From positions 62,001 through 126,000 of the forward strand of contig JAJNNY010000071.1 of the NCBI GenBank assembly GCA_022453515.1: DNA of 64,000 bases, in the 5' to 3' direction. Position 1 is the stretch's first letter, and each line of letters starts with the position of its first letter. This DNA comes from Astrocystis sublimbata. Taxonomy: Eukaryota; Ascomycota; Sordariomycetes; Xylariales; Xylariaceae. Below the pieces are notes generated by a model that saw nothing but the letters and a program-made list of their open reading frames with translations, ran no database searches and was not told the DNA's origin. This document shows, in pieces, positions 10,911 to 19,816 of this stretch. The position numbers and the translations under genes are program-made.

Positions 10911-11830
10911 ATGGCCGACCTAGCTTCCTGGGCACAGGAAGCTCGCGATGACCAGTGGTGGCAGGAGGCGGAGCCGCAGAAAGTCATCGATATCATCGAG
11001 TCAGTATGCGAAGGGCAGCTCGACCCTGACGACGCCGCGGGAGAGATCCAGGCTACATACGAGTCTCTCATTCTTGCAAACCCCAAAGCAGCGACAGTCA
11101 TATGGGCCATTCTGTTTCGCGCCGTCGCATCCATCGGCCGAGATCAAGATGCCTCTCAGCGGCTTGTTGACCTCGTCTTGGCCCTGCAGAAGACGGGCGA
11201 AATGTTCAATCAGTCGGGTAGCCCAGTCAAGCTGAACGGACAGGTCGTCTGGTCGGAGCTTCCCGAGTTTTCGTATATGTTCAGGACATATTGCCTCAGT
11301 AAGTACCATCTCAGCTTGGGTATCGAATACGTCGCTGATTGCTGCTTCTACCAGGCATTTCACACCCCGATGACTGCGATGGGGACTGGACAGAAGAAGC
11401 GGCGCCCACGCTCGTCAATGCGACCACGTTTGGGGCCCTGTACCTCAATCAAACCAGCGATCCAAAACACATGTCGTTTTTCGCATCGACGGGCCTCATC
11501 GACGGCCTCGAAAAGTCATGGCCCGACGTCGAGATGCACCGACAAGCACCCGTGTATCTCGATGCAGCCACAATCTGGATTAACCAAGGCGGCGCAGCCA
11601 TCTACCGGCTGTGCCACGATCGGTTCCCGCGTACAGCGGCGGTGGGAACGCTGGAGAAAGGGTGCAAATGGCTCTGGACAGGGGGTCAGGGATTCAGCCC
11701 GGCGCGCTGGGACTTCTGGAAACAGCGGCTGGACGCCTGTGCCGCAAACCAAGACTTCGACTTAGAGCTTCGGGCTAAGGTGGAGCAGGCGAAGAAGAAG
11801 ATGGAGGCGATTGAGGAAGAGGCAAAGTAG
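10911..11830 (+). CDS. Conserved fungal protein of the DUF3632 type
   Basis: Exons are 10911-11298 and 11355-11830 (287 aa). The 56-nt intron runs GTAAGT to CAG in phase 1. ATG 10911 sits in a good context (ATCATGG). The N-terminus is acidic (ASWAQEARDDQWWQEAEPQ). The rest is helix-rich, with an ending rich in aromatics: the segments AATIWINQGGAAIYRL and WTGGQGFSPARWDFWKQRL resemble the C-terminal signature of the fungal DUF3632 family (PF12311), followed by a Lys/Glu tail. The family is common and multi-copy in Pezizomycotina and I know of no assigned function. There is no signal peptide or membrane segment, so it is probably cytosolic. The family call is from memory of its Trp-rich motif. 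Confidence 0.75.
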
Positions 11831-13057
11831 ATGGCATAGTCGCATAATCAGACAACTATTGAATTGAAACATGAACTTTGTAAACTACAATTGGTCGTCT
11901 TTTCAGAGCCTTCCAAACTTACTCCCAATTTCGTTCACGATCCCTGTGACAATCAACATGTATGAGCGAGCAGAACATCTGCTGTAATTGCCTACCTACC
12001 AACTATGAAAGACTCTTACCACGATAGCTTCGTGCACTAAACAATACCTAGGTACTGCAGTTTAGAGATGAACATCCCCTCCGAGTACTCATCATACCAG
12101 ACGAGCCAGACTTACCCGTCGCAGTGGCTAGACCTACACGGTTGGGGAAATTGGGGAACCCATGTTCTTCTGCCCTACAGCTACAACCCTGTCGTTTCTT
12201 AACGGGGCTTCAATATGCAGGTACAATTTCGTCCAATCAAGTGTATCGACGCGCTTTCGCTAGCTCGTCTAACTACCGATCACATTCCCTCCGCAAATCC
12301 TGCGAACGTGGGCAATTGCGCCTCGTATCCACTGTGCCGTAGAAAACAGGTCCGCCTAACCGCGCCACCACGATCAAGATCGGGATCGACATATTCCCTT
12401 CAGCCTGGGAGACGGTGGGCCTAAGCGAAACCTATATTTATACCTTTTCCGACTGAAATGGTGTAGTGTAAGTGATCTTACATAGAGTATGCAAACTAAC
12501 TTTCTGGGCACGTCTTCCCGCCCCCAAAGATTCGGGTCTCTTACCTAAGAGGCCCGAAACAGCACCGTGGCCACTGTCAGATTGTGACGTCGCAGGATTA
12601 GACGTTTGGCATCAATCTCACTGATTCCACTCCTCGACCATGGATCAATGCCGATCTCATTCAAGAAAAGGCAGAGGATGCGAATCCATTATGAAGAATG
12701 AGTTCACACACATCCCATCGCGACCGCGCAGAGCGGTTGAATCGCAAGGCATGAATGAAGTGATAGTCAGGACTCAGGTCATGATACTATTATTGTAGGT
12801 TTATCTACGTCACAAGGCGGAAGCCTGGACGCGAAGCTCTTGGCTTTTCTGAACCGTTGCTCAACAGCAATCTCAAAGGACTTCGAAGAGGTTAGAAAAT
12901 GAAGATATAAGAGCTCATCAAGCCGCCGTCATAACCTCATTCAGAATAGCCATCATCAATCACATCAACTACTATCAACTCAACTTTCACAGCCTCAATA
13001 CACACACACACTCAACCATCACATCTTCCAAAGATTTCACATCAAAACCACATCAAA
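11831..13057. other. Intergenic region
   Basis: I see no supportable gene. The last 100 bases before 13058 are a C/A-rich leader (TCAACTTTCACAGCCTCAAT, CACACACACA) typical of a fungal 5' UTR for the secreted protein that follows. Confidence 0.4.
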
Positions 13058-13457
13058 ATGCAGTTCTCCATTGCCATCGCTGCCATCTTCGCCACCGCGA
13101 CCACCACGGTGCTCGCCGACAGCTGCAACCGCGGCGGCGTCTACTGCGGCTCTTCTCTGCTTCGCAAGGGTGAGTGTTCTGTTCATTCTATATACCCTTA
13201 CCCTTACCCTCACCCTCACCCAACCCTCCTCACTTGAATACCTGCGAGGAGAAACCCAGTTAACTAACCGTGCTTCCGCAGGCAACTACCGTGACCACAT
13301 CGTCGAAACCCTGACTGACGAGGGCGTCAGCACCGACGAGATGCACGTCCAAAACGCCTTGTTCAACTGCCTGGACGACGGCGACATCATGTACACCGCG
13401 TACTGCATCGCGGGCTGCGGTGGCACTGACTCCGAGGACCCGGACTACTGCTTTTAA
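13058..13457 (+). CDS. Small secreted cysteine-rich protein (95 aa)
   Basis: Exons are 13058-13169 and 13282-13457, with a phase 1 intron GTGAGT/CAG of 112 nt that contains an imperfect hexamer run (ACCCTT/ACCCTC, about 13194-13222). Residues 1-20 form a signal peptide ending VLA, and the mature chain starts at DSC. Six Cys (23, 30, 67, 79, 83, 94) in about 75 residues predict three disulfides. The pattern C-x6-C-G-x2-L-L, then LFNC, then C-x3-C and a terminal YC is one I associate with a widespread family of small secreted proteins in plant-associated and soil ascomycetes, but I cannot name a characterised member. Acidic overall. Candidate effector or apoplastic protein by inference only. 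Confidence 0.78.
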
Positions 13458-14387
13458 GCAAGGAGGACGGACAAGTAGCAGGGAGATAGAAGCTACCTAC
13501 CTAGCTAGTGTTTTTGGGCAACAACACTGTTCGCCAGATTTCCTTTGTTTGTCAGTAAACGAGCGGCCTGTATATTACCACGAGCATGTTGGATCGATTT
13601 AGCTTTTCAGTCTAGAAGAAGAAACATTGCTATTTAACTACCTATAACGGGAAAGTTTCACATCGGAATTCCAGCGCTGAAGTATTCTGAGTGACATTTG
13701 GACCAATAATTATCTATTAACTACATCGCGCGCCCGCGATGGGTCGTGAAAGCGATAGCCAAAGTTCGTTCTACCCCGGACTCGGCGTCTACTCGTAGAT
13801 CTTATTGGTTAAGCTAGTCTCACCGAACGCAGACTGTATTTTTTTTTTTTTCATAAATCCATTTCCAGTAGGTACTTAACGCCACAGGCTTAGCCCAATT
13901 GAGGCATTCAGCTAAGGCAGCTGCGGCACGAGGCGTGATTCTTCACTAGGTACTTACTTTAGTCTATCTAGTGGCCCCCCTAGGGCTGAAATGGATAGCT
14001 GAAGATTCTAGCTTGCGATCTAGATCTTGTACCTTCACATCTATCAGTCAATAGTGTTAACGATCGCTTAACTTCGTAACTCGGAGCCCCCGGACTTTTA
14101 TACAGATCACAACTCAATTAACGCCTGGTCTGGCCGTTGTTTTACTAGGTATCTACAGGCGTGACATACTTCCTTTCGTGATAACTAGTTCTGGATCGGA
14201 TGAGTATACGATACTTGGCGAAATGAAACAAGATAAGACGCCATAGCTCTCCCATCGCTGCGACAGCAGGACATCAATAACCAAAAATCCTCCACTCAAG
14301 ATCTCAAGTCTACTTCCCTCTACATCCTAATACGAGCCAGCTCCACTTCTTCATCACACCACACCCCACCACACTATCATCACCAAC
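13458..14387. other. Intergenic region
   Basis: I see no gene. There is a poly-T run at about 13839-13850 and an AT-rich stretch at 13600-13720. The last 80 bases are the C/A-rich leader of the next gene. Confidence 0.4.
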
Positions 14388-15214
14388 ATGGGCGCCGCAA
14401 TCAGTACCGTGATACATCAGCTCCTCGAAGCAACCGACGCGGACGCGAGTATAAAGAGAGAGCAGCTCGAGTTGATGCTGAAGCTCGCCGACGCCAGGTT
14501 AGACACCTTTCAAGCCGAGCTGGAGAAGACATTCCTCGATCGCGAGTCGGCGAGCGTTCCTGGCAGGAGAGCCTTGCGCTTCGAGCGCCATGTGAACGTG
14601 GATGCGGAAAGCACTGTAAGTTCCACTTCACCCCCCCTCTCTCCCCAACAAACAAATCAAGCTAATACCACTTGCGATAGCCGGGCAAAGGTGTCGAAGA
14701 CGCTATTGATGCCTTTCTCGGTACGGGCACCAAGGGTGCTGCGCTGGACGGGTTCAAAGCCGTTGTCAAGACGGGGCTTTCAGCCATTCTCGGCGACGCG
14801 TCGGCGGGGGAAAGCTATGATAAGAAATTCTTCGTTTGTGTGAAACAGTATGTCTGTCTGTTCGCATTTCAACTTTTCAGTCTACACACAGGGTTTGTTA
14901 GTTTGTTTGCTGACAAACGCAGCAACGCCATCATCCGCGTCGACATGTACACGTACAAGTACACGTTCGCAAGCCAAGGCGTGGTCGACGTGCACAAGAA
15001 TATCCTGGCTTATATCTTGTGCATCTCCGTTGTTGATCACAAAGATGTGACGCAGGACGAGCTCACCTATCTCGCCTCGGAGTTCGCTGGCGATGGAGAT
15101 GTAGGGCCTGGGTCTGATTTTGATATGTACTTGGAGACGATCATGAAAACGTGGACTGCGCTCAGGGCTGTAGAGTACCCGACGAGTATGGCGTGGCCAC
15201 TTACAGGGGCTTAA
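14388..15214 (+). CDS. Conserved fungal protein of unknown function (228 aa)
   Basis: Exons are 14388-14615, 14681-14847 and 14923-15214. Introns GTAAGT/TAG and GTATGT/CAG keep the frame (phases 0 and 2). The N-terminus, MGAAISTVIHQLLEATDADA, is followed by a charged helical segment (KREQLELMLKLADARLDTFQ). The middle has GTGTKGAALDGFKAVVKTGL and a FFVCVKHNAIIRVDMYTYKY block. The C-terminus is helical (DELTYLASEFAGDG). There is no secretion signal or membrane segment, although Gly at position 2 with Ser at 6 would weakly allow N-myristoylation. It resembles hypothetical proteins common in Sordariomycetes, but I do not recognise a named domain. Confidence 0.75.
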
Positions 15215-15465
15215 GATGTTCAGGTGTTCAATTTGTATATTACTTTATAATGGGTAGTTCGTGATAATATGAACATTATAAATTGACGAAGTATTTCTAG
15301 AGACTGTTCCTAGGAGACTGGGAATCTAGGGTCATACAATTGAAAGAGAATAAAATCCCAGGGCTATGAAGACCATGTTTAATTATTCCATTTATCGACT
15401 CAGATCACAACATCTCGATACCCTTCTTCCACCAGCTGCACCAACACCTATACTCCCTCCAAGCG

Positions 15466-16042
15466 TCAATAATATTTAGACACCGGCTCGCCAGAAACCT
15501 TAATATCTGCCAGCTCCTCGAAAGAAGGCTGCAAGCTCTTGCCCTCACCATCTATATTAACAAGCTTGCCATTCTCCAAATACACCTCGACCCAAGAGAC
15601 CGTGACAGTGGTGGTAGCAATATCGACATAGGGCTCGCACTCCACATGCAAGGCCCTGAAGCCCTCGTCGCCGGATATCGCAAGCAGGGACGACACGTCC
15701 TTGACGTAGTACTCGATCTGCAGATCGTGGTCGTTGAGCTTGTACGGGAGCTTCATGCTCTTTCCTAAAGCTCGAGTGGATTCTGTGTTGAATGCCTGGT
15801 TTTTGTCGTGGTTAGTTAGGTTGTTAATCAGCAAGGGGGGTATAATTAAGGGACGGGCGGAGAACAGCGGCTGACTTGACTTGACTCACCATGTCGTACT
15901 TGAGAATGCCGTACCTTTCGTGGATCTTGGCACATTCGACCCCGTGGCGATAGGAGAGGAAGTCATGGAACTCCTTCTCGGAAAGGCCTGGCTTGCGGTA
16001 GTAAGTCCCGGCAATGCGAAGGACGCGCTCTGCTTTGGCCAT
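15466..16042 (-). CDS. EthD-domain protein (dimeric alpha-beta barrel)
   Basis: Minus-strand exons are 16042-15890 and 15795-15466 (160 aa). The phase 0 intron runs GTGAGT to CAG with CTAAC branch sites. The N-terminal block YYRKPGLSEKEFHDFLSYRH, followed by the RYGILKYDM block, is the EthD (PF07110) signature: the short helix after RKPGLS, the HG pair and the strand RYGIL. In fungi this ferredoxin-like fold forms dimers with a small hydrophobic pocket, and many members act as decarboxylases, dehydratases or cyclases, or as accessory proteins, in polyketide pathways. The actual substrate cannot be read here. It is transcribed divergently from the adjacent MFS transporter over a 0.65-kb spacer, a layout often seen in small metabolite gene sets. 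Confidence 0.8.
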
Positions 16043-16686
16043 GATTGATTGACTGTAGTGAGTTCTTGGATATTTGGTGGAAAGCTTGATATTTGAATTA
16101 GATAAAGAACAAAGAGTTCAAGGGATAGAGGGTTTCTACTGTCGACTGATAAATATAAACCTCAATATGTCCTGCGTAAGGTGAGTCCAAGTGGTGGGCT
16201 GTTAGGTGCCAACAAAGTGCGGTGAGAGGTGGGGGTTGTTGCTAACACCTCGTGTGACGTGTCGGAGTCTTTATCCATGTTGGTGACAGCCCGCTTTGTT
16301 GTCTCGAAAGGGGAGGTGATTGGAAAGCAATCAGAAGAATGTTGTGTACCTACCTGGTAAACAGTGCGGAGCATCGTACCCCTCAGCGCAGGCGCCCCAA
16401 CCAACGTAACACCTATCTTCCCGAATCTTTTTATTCTCACAATAAAAGAATAAATAAATCCTTTTAAACAAGCTAGACAAAAATTAAGCTGCATTTTTCC
16501 CTTGCAGTCTTGTTGGGTGTGTGTGTACCTAAGTAGGTACATGGTAGGTATTTTTTCACCTACCTGCCAGGCGTTTATAACCAACCCTTCTCCAGCTTCT
16601 ATCCCTCGCTTCTCATTCTTGCAATACTATTTCTTCATACGCTGTCTGGCACCCTTCGTCCGTCGCACGCCTAACTTGTTCAGCAT
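16043..16686. promoter_or_regulatory. Divergent spacer between the EthD and MFS genes
   Basis: About 0.64 kb separates two genes pointing away from each other, so both promoters should be here. It contains an ACCTAAGTAGGTAC palindrome-like word at about 16528-16541. No individual site can be assigned with confidence. Confidence 0.35.
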
Positions 16687-18384
16687 ATGACCCTTTTGGT
16701 CGTCGAGGCAGCCAATCCCCAACATGCACCGAATGCCATGTCTGACAACATTGAAAATGGCGATGATTCCCCATCCCCAACAGGTGCTCCGGCAGCCGAC
16801 CATGGTACAGCGCCGACGCGCGGCTGGAGATTCTGGGCCATATTTGTAGCGCTCTCCATCACGTCGCTGTTGGCCGCTATCGAGAGTACCGTGACGTCTA
16901 CTGCCATGCCCGTCATCGCGGAGGCCTTGGACGCGGGCGACCTCTACGTATGGTTTGTGAATGCTTATACCTTGCCGAGGTAAGCTCTGAATAATTAGCT
17001 AGCTTGTTACACCCAGATTTTGCATCGTGAGCACTAACATATCATAAACAAGTGCCGCTCTGTTGCCCCTATATGGCCAAGTCGCCGATATCTTCGGCCG
17101 CAGATGGCTCACCATCGTTGTCGTGGCAATCTTCGCGATCGGAAGCGGGATCAGCGGCGGCGCCAACTCACCAACCATGCTAATAGCCGGCCGAGCCGTC
17201 CAAGGCGCCGGGGGAGGCGGCATTATCCTGATGATAGAGATGATCATCTGCGACCTGGTGCCCCTGCGGGAGCGTGCCAAGTTCATGGGCGTCATATTTG
17301 CCGTATTTGCGCTCGGCTCATCGCTTTCCTCCACGTCAGATACAACCGCCAACTTTCCATTGCCGATCGTCTGCGGCGCATTGATTATATCGGCAACGTC
17401 GTCATGGTCGCATCGGTGACAGCCATCTTGATCGCGCTGACATACGGCGGCACACGCTTCCCATGGTCTTCGTGGCGCGTGCTTCTGCCTCTCCTGCTTG
17501 GATTTGCCGGCCTGGGCGTTTTCATCGCCTTTGAGTCTTCGAGATGGTGCGCTGACCCGATGACACCCCCCCATCTCTTCCGCAACAGGACCTCGGCAGC
17601 AGCATTCTTCCTTACGTTTACACACTCGCTCTTTTCGTTTTGGGTCCTCTACTTCCTTCCGGTCTACTTCCAGGCGGCCCAGCTGTACGACCCTATTCGC
17701 TCCGGGGTGCTTCTGTTGCCTACGGTGGTCGTCATTGTTCCGGGTGGATTGATCAGCGGGGTGCTGTTGTCCAAGTTCGGAAGATATGGTCCCATCCACA
17801 TGGCAGCCTTCGCTCTGATGGCGCTAGGCGCAGGATTGCTCATACTCCTCGACCAGAACAGTGCGCCTGGTTTATATATCGGGCTGCAGTTTATTGGGGG
17901 TCTGGGGTCTGGCCTTGCCTTGAGTACGCTACTGCCAGCAGTGCAGGCACCGTTGGAGGAAAAGGATACGGCTTCGTCGTCTGCGACATGGGTCTTCATC
18001 CGCACATTTGGAACAGTATGGGGAGTCTCCATTCCGGCTGCCATTTTGAATAGTCGATGCGACGCCCTCGCCAGTCGGATCGATGACCTCGCCGTCCGCA
18101 ATCAAATCGCACATGGACAATGTTATGCTCATGGGACGAGCGCTTGGGTGCAGTCACTGGAAGAACCAACCAGAGATATAGTGACCGGGATCTTCAGCGA
18201 CGGACTCAAGACTGTTTGGGCTGTGGCTACTGCTATAGTGGGCGTGTCGTTCTTTGCCATCTTCGTAGAGAAAGAGATCAAATTGAGAGATAGCCTGGAA
18301 ACTGAATATGGAATGGAGGGTTCGCCAGAACATCGCAAGAAAGAGCCTAGTTCCGCCTCTCCATCGGATACACTTACATCATAA
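16687..18384 (+). pseudogene. 14-helix (DHA2-type) MFS transporter with a frameshifting internal deletion
   Basis: Exon 1 begins at ATG 16687 or, more likely, ATG 16738 (MSDNIENGDD), and ends at 16979. The intron runs GTAAGC to AAG (16980-17052). Exon 2 carries LYGQVADIFGRRWLTI (motif A), AGRAVQGAGGGGIILMIEMI and DLVPLRERAKFMG, up to FALGSSL at about 17326. Drug-proton antiporters of this type continue with a GPxLGGxI...WRWxFxINLPxG helix-pair block. That block (30-35 residues) is absent: the sequence jumps straight to FLHVRYNRQ in another frame, which then runs intact to TAA 18382-18384 with the remaining helices (FPWSSWRVLLPLL, FWVLYFLPVYFQA and others). Frame 2 stops at 17417-17419. No GT-AG intron I tried bridges the two frames. 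Probably a broken transporter, or an assembly deletion. Confidence 0.7.
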
Positions 18385-18583
18385 AACGGTGCAACGGAAA
18401 ACATATGGCCTACTAAGCTGCCGTTAGTTTGAGGGGCCTAAGTCAAACAGTTCGAAAACAAAGATTAACCCTACTTGGTCTCCCGGGGAAAATGCATTGC
18501 CGCCACTTCTGAGTCTTCTAACGCTTGACGTACAAGATAACTTCTATACTCAGGGGACAATATCGTGAGCCATCTGGTGGAAT

Positions 18584-18726
18584 CCATTCAGCTACCTAAG
18601 CTGAGCAGAAGATCAAGAACAACAAGGTCTTGGGATTTGACACTGTGTACAGAGACGGCAAGCATGTCCGTCACCACCATGTCACGCATGACATTGCCAG
18701 AAAGACACTTGCAGCCGAAGAAAAAT
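18584..18726 (+). pseudogene. Short coding relic ending AEQKIKNNKVLGFDTVYRDGK...
   Basis: From about 18603 a frame reads AEQKIKNNKVLGFDTVYRDG, continues with a His-rich stretch and ends at TGA 18724-18726. It looks like the last exon of a lost gene: there is no start and no upstream body. A diverged copy is at 57188-57330. I do not recognise the family. Confidence 0.4.
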
Positions 18727-18847
18727 GACGTCAATGTTCAAAAGTATTTTTCTATTTTCAAATGGGGGTATGCTTCATGCTTCTATATACACAACGAAAC
18801 GATTAAATAAATAGGGTATATGTCTCTCTCTCTTATATGTGCAGTCC

Positions 18848-19816
18848 TCACATATTCCCATTGCTCCCATCTGTCGAGATGTCCTTTTCCAGATCCACCC
18901 TCTGGGCCTTGCCGCGGGGATATTCGCGCGAGTAGTCGCCCGGGCCTTTGCTGCCGTTGGGGATGTGGAAGCGCTTGTCGACGCGCGAGAAGGTCAGCAG
19001 GCTGAGCACGGCCAGCTCGAGGACGAAGCCGAAGACGTAGAAGGCGGGCTTGCTCTGGTACCAGGCCGGGTCCGACGCGGGCCGCGGCGTCTCCCAGTTG
19101 GCGCCGGCCTTGAAGCCCGCGATGAAGATGCAGATGCAGGTCGAGAGCAGGTTGATGAGGACTTTCGTCTGCATCGAGCCGTGGCCGAAGTGCTCGGCGT
19201 CGGGCGATTTGGGGCGCAGGAAGTGTGCCGCCACGTGCAGCCACAGCGGCAGCGTGGTGAAGACGAGCAGGTAGGTCACGGCCGCGAGCTGGATGTCGCG
19301 CGTGATGCGCAGCAGGCGAGGGTCTAGCGTGTAGGCGCCCTGCACGGCCGAGTAGATGACGAGGATCAGCGCGGCGCCGATGCCAACGTAGAAGACCTTG
19401 CAGATTATGCTGATGCTCGGGTGCCAGCCGATGGCGGGCTGCTTGGCGCGCAGGATGCGCTGCGCGAAGAGCAGGTTGACGACGTACACGACTAGCACGC
19501 CGGCGTTGACGAAGATGTTCGCGGCGATGGCCAGGCGCACGTTGTGTTGGCGCGTGGCCCAGACGATGCGCAGGATGAAGGTGATGATGCGCGACATGGA
19601 GAAGCCGAATAGCGCGCCCGATATGATGAATTTGTGGTTGCGTCGCAGGTTGATTTGCAGGATCGTCATGTTCGTGATGGCGAAGCACAGGTATAGCACG
19701 AGGAAAACGGCTGATATGGGCACGTCGGGGATGATTTCGGGAAGCCCGCCGATGCCGGCCATGCGCGAGGCGTACGGCGGCCCGGGCGGCGTCGGTGGTT
19801 GATGTGGTTGCGACAT
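18848..19816 (-). CDS. Seven-transmembrane fungal membrane protein (family C-like GPCR-type annotation)
   Basis: Intronless frame of 322 aa. After a Pro-rich N-terminus (PTPPGPPYASR) there are seven hydrophobic helices, in order: ISAVFLVLYLCFAITNM; KFIISGALFGFSMSRIITFI; LAIAANIFVNAGVLVVYVVN; IICKVFYVGIGAALILVIYS; LAAVTYLLVFTTLPLWLHV; VLINLLSTCICIFIAGFKAG; AFYVFGFVLELAVLSLL. A hydrophilic tail of about 50 residues with KKR/EYPRGK-type charges follows. This is the layout of a Pezizomycotina family often labelled family C-like GPCR, although signalling has not been shown for most members. Its loop motif RIVWATRQHNVRLAIAANIF is the conserved centre of that family. High GC and strong codon bias suggest a maintained gene. 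Confidence 0.8.
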   Translation of the reverse strand: MSQPHQPPTPPGPPYASRMAGIGGLPEIIPDVPISAVFLVLYLCFAITNMTILQINLRRNHKFIISGALFGFSMSRIITFILRIVWATRQHNVRLAIAANIFVNAGVLVVYVVNLLFAQRILRAKQPAIGWHPSISIICKVFYVGIGAALILVIYSAVQGAYTLDPRLLRITRDIQLAAVTYLLVFTTLPLWLHVAAHFLRPKSPDAEHFGHGSMQTKVLINLLSTCICIFIAGFKAGANWETPRPASDPAWYQSKPAFYVFGFVLELAVLSLLTFSRVDKRFHIPNGSKGPGDYSREYPRGKAQRVDLEKDISTDGSNGNM

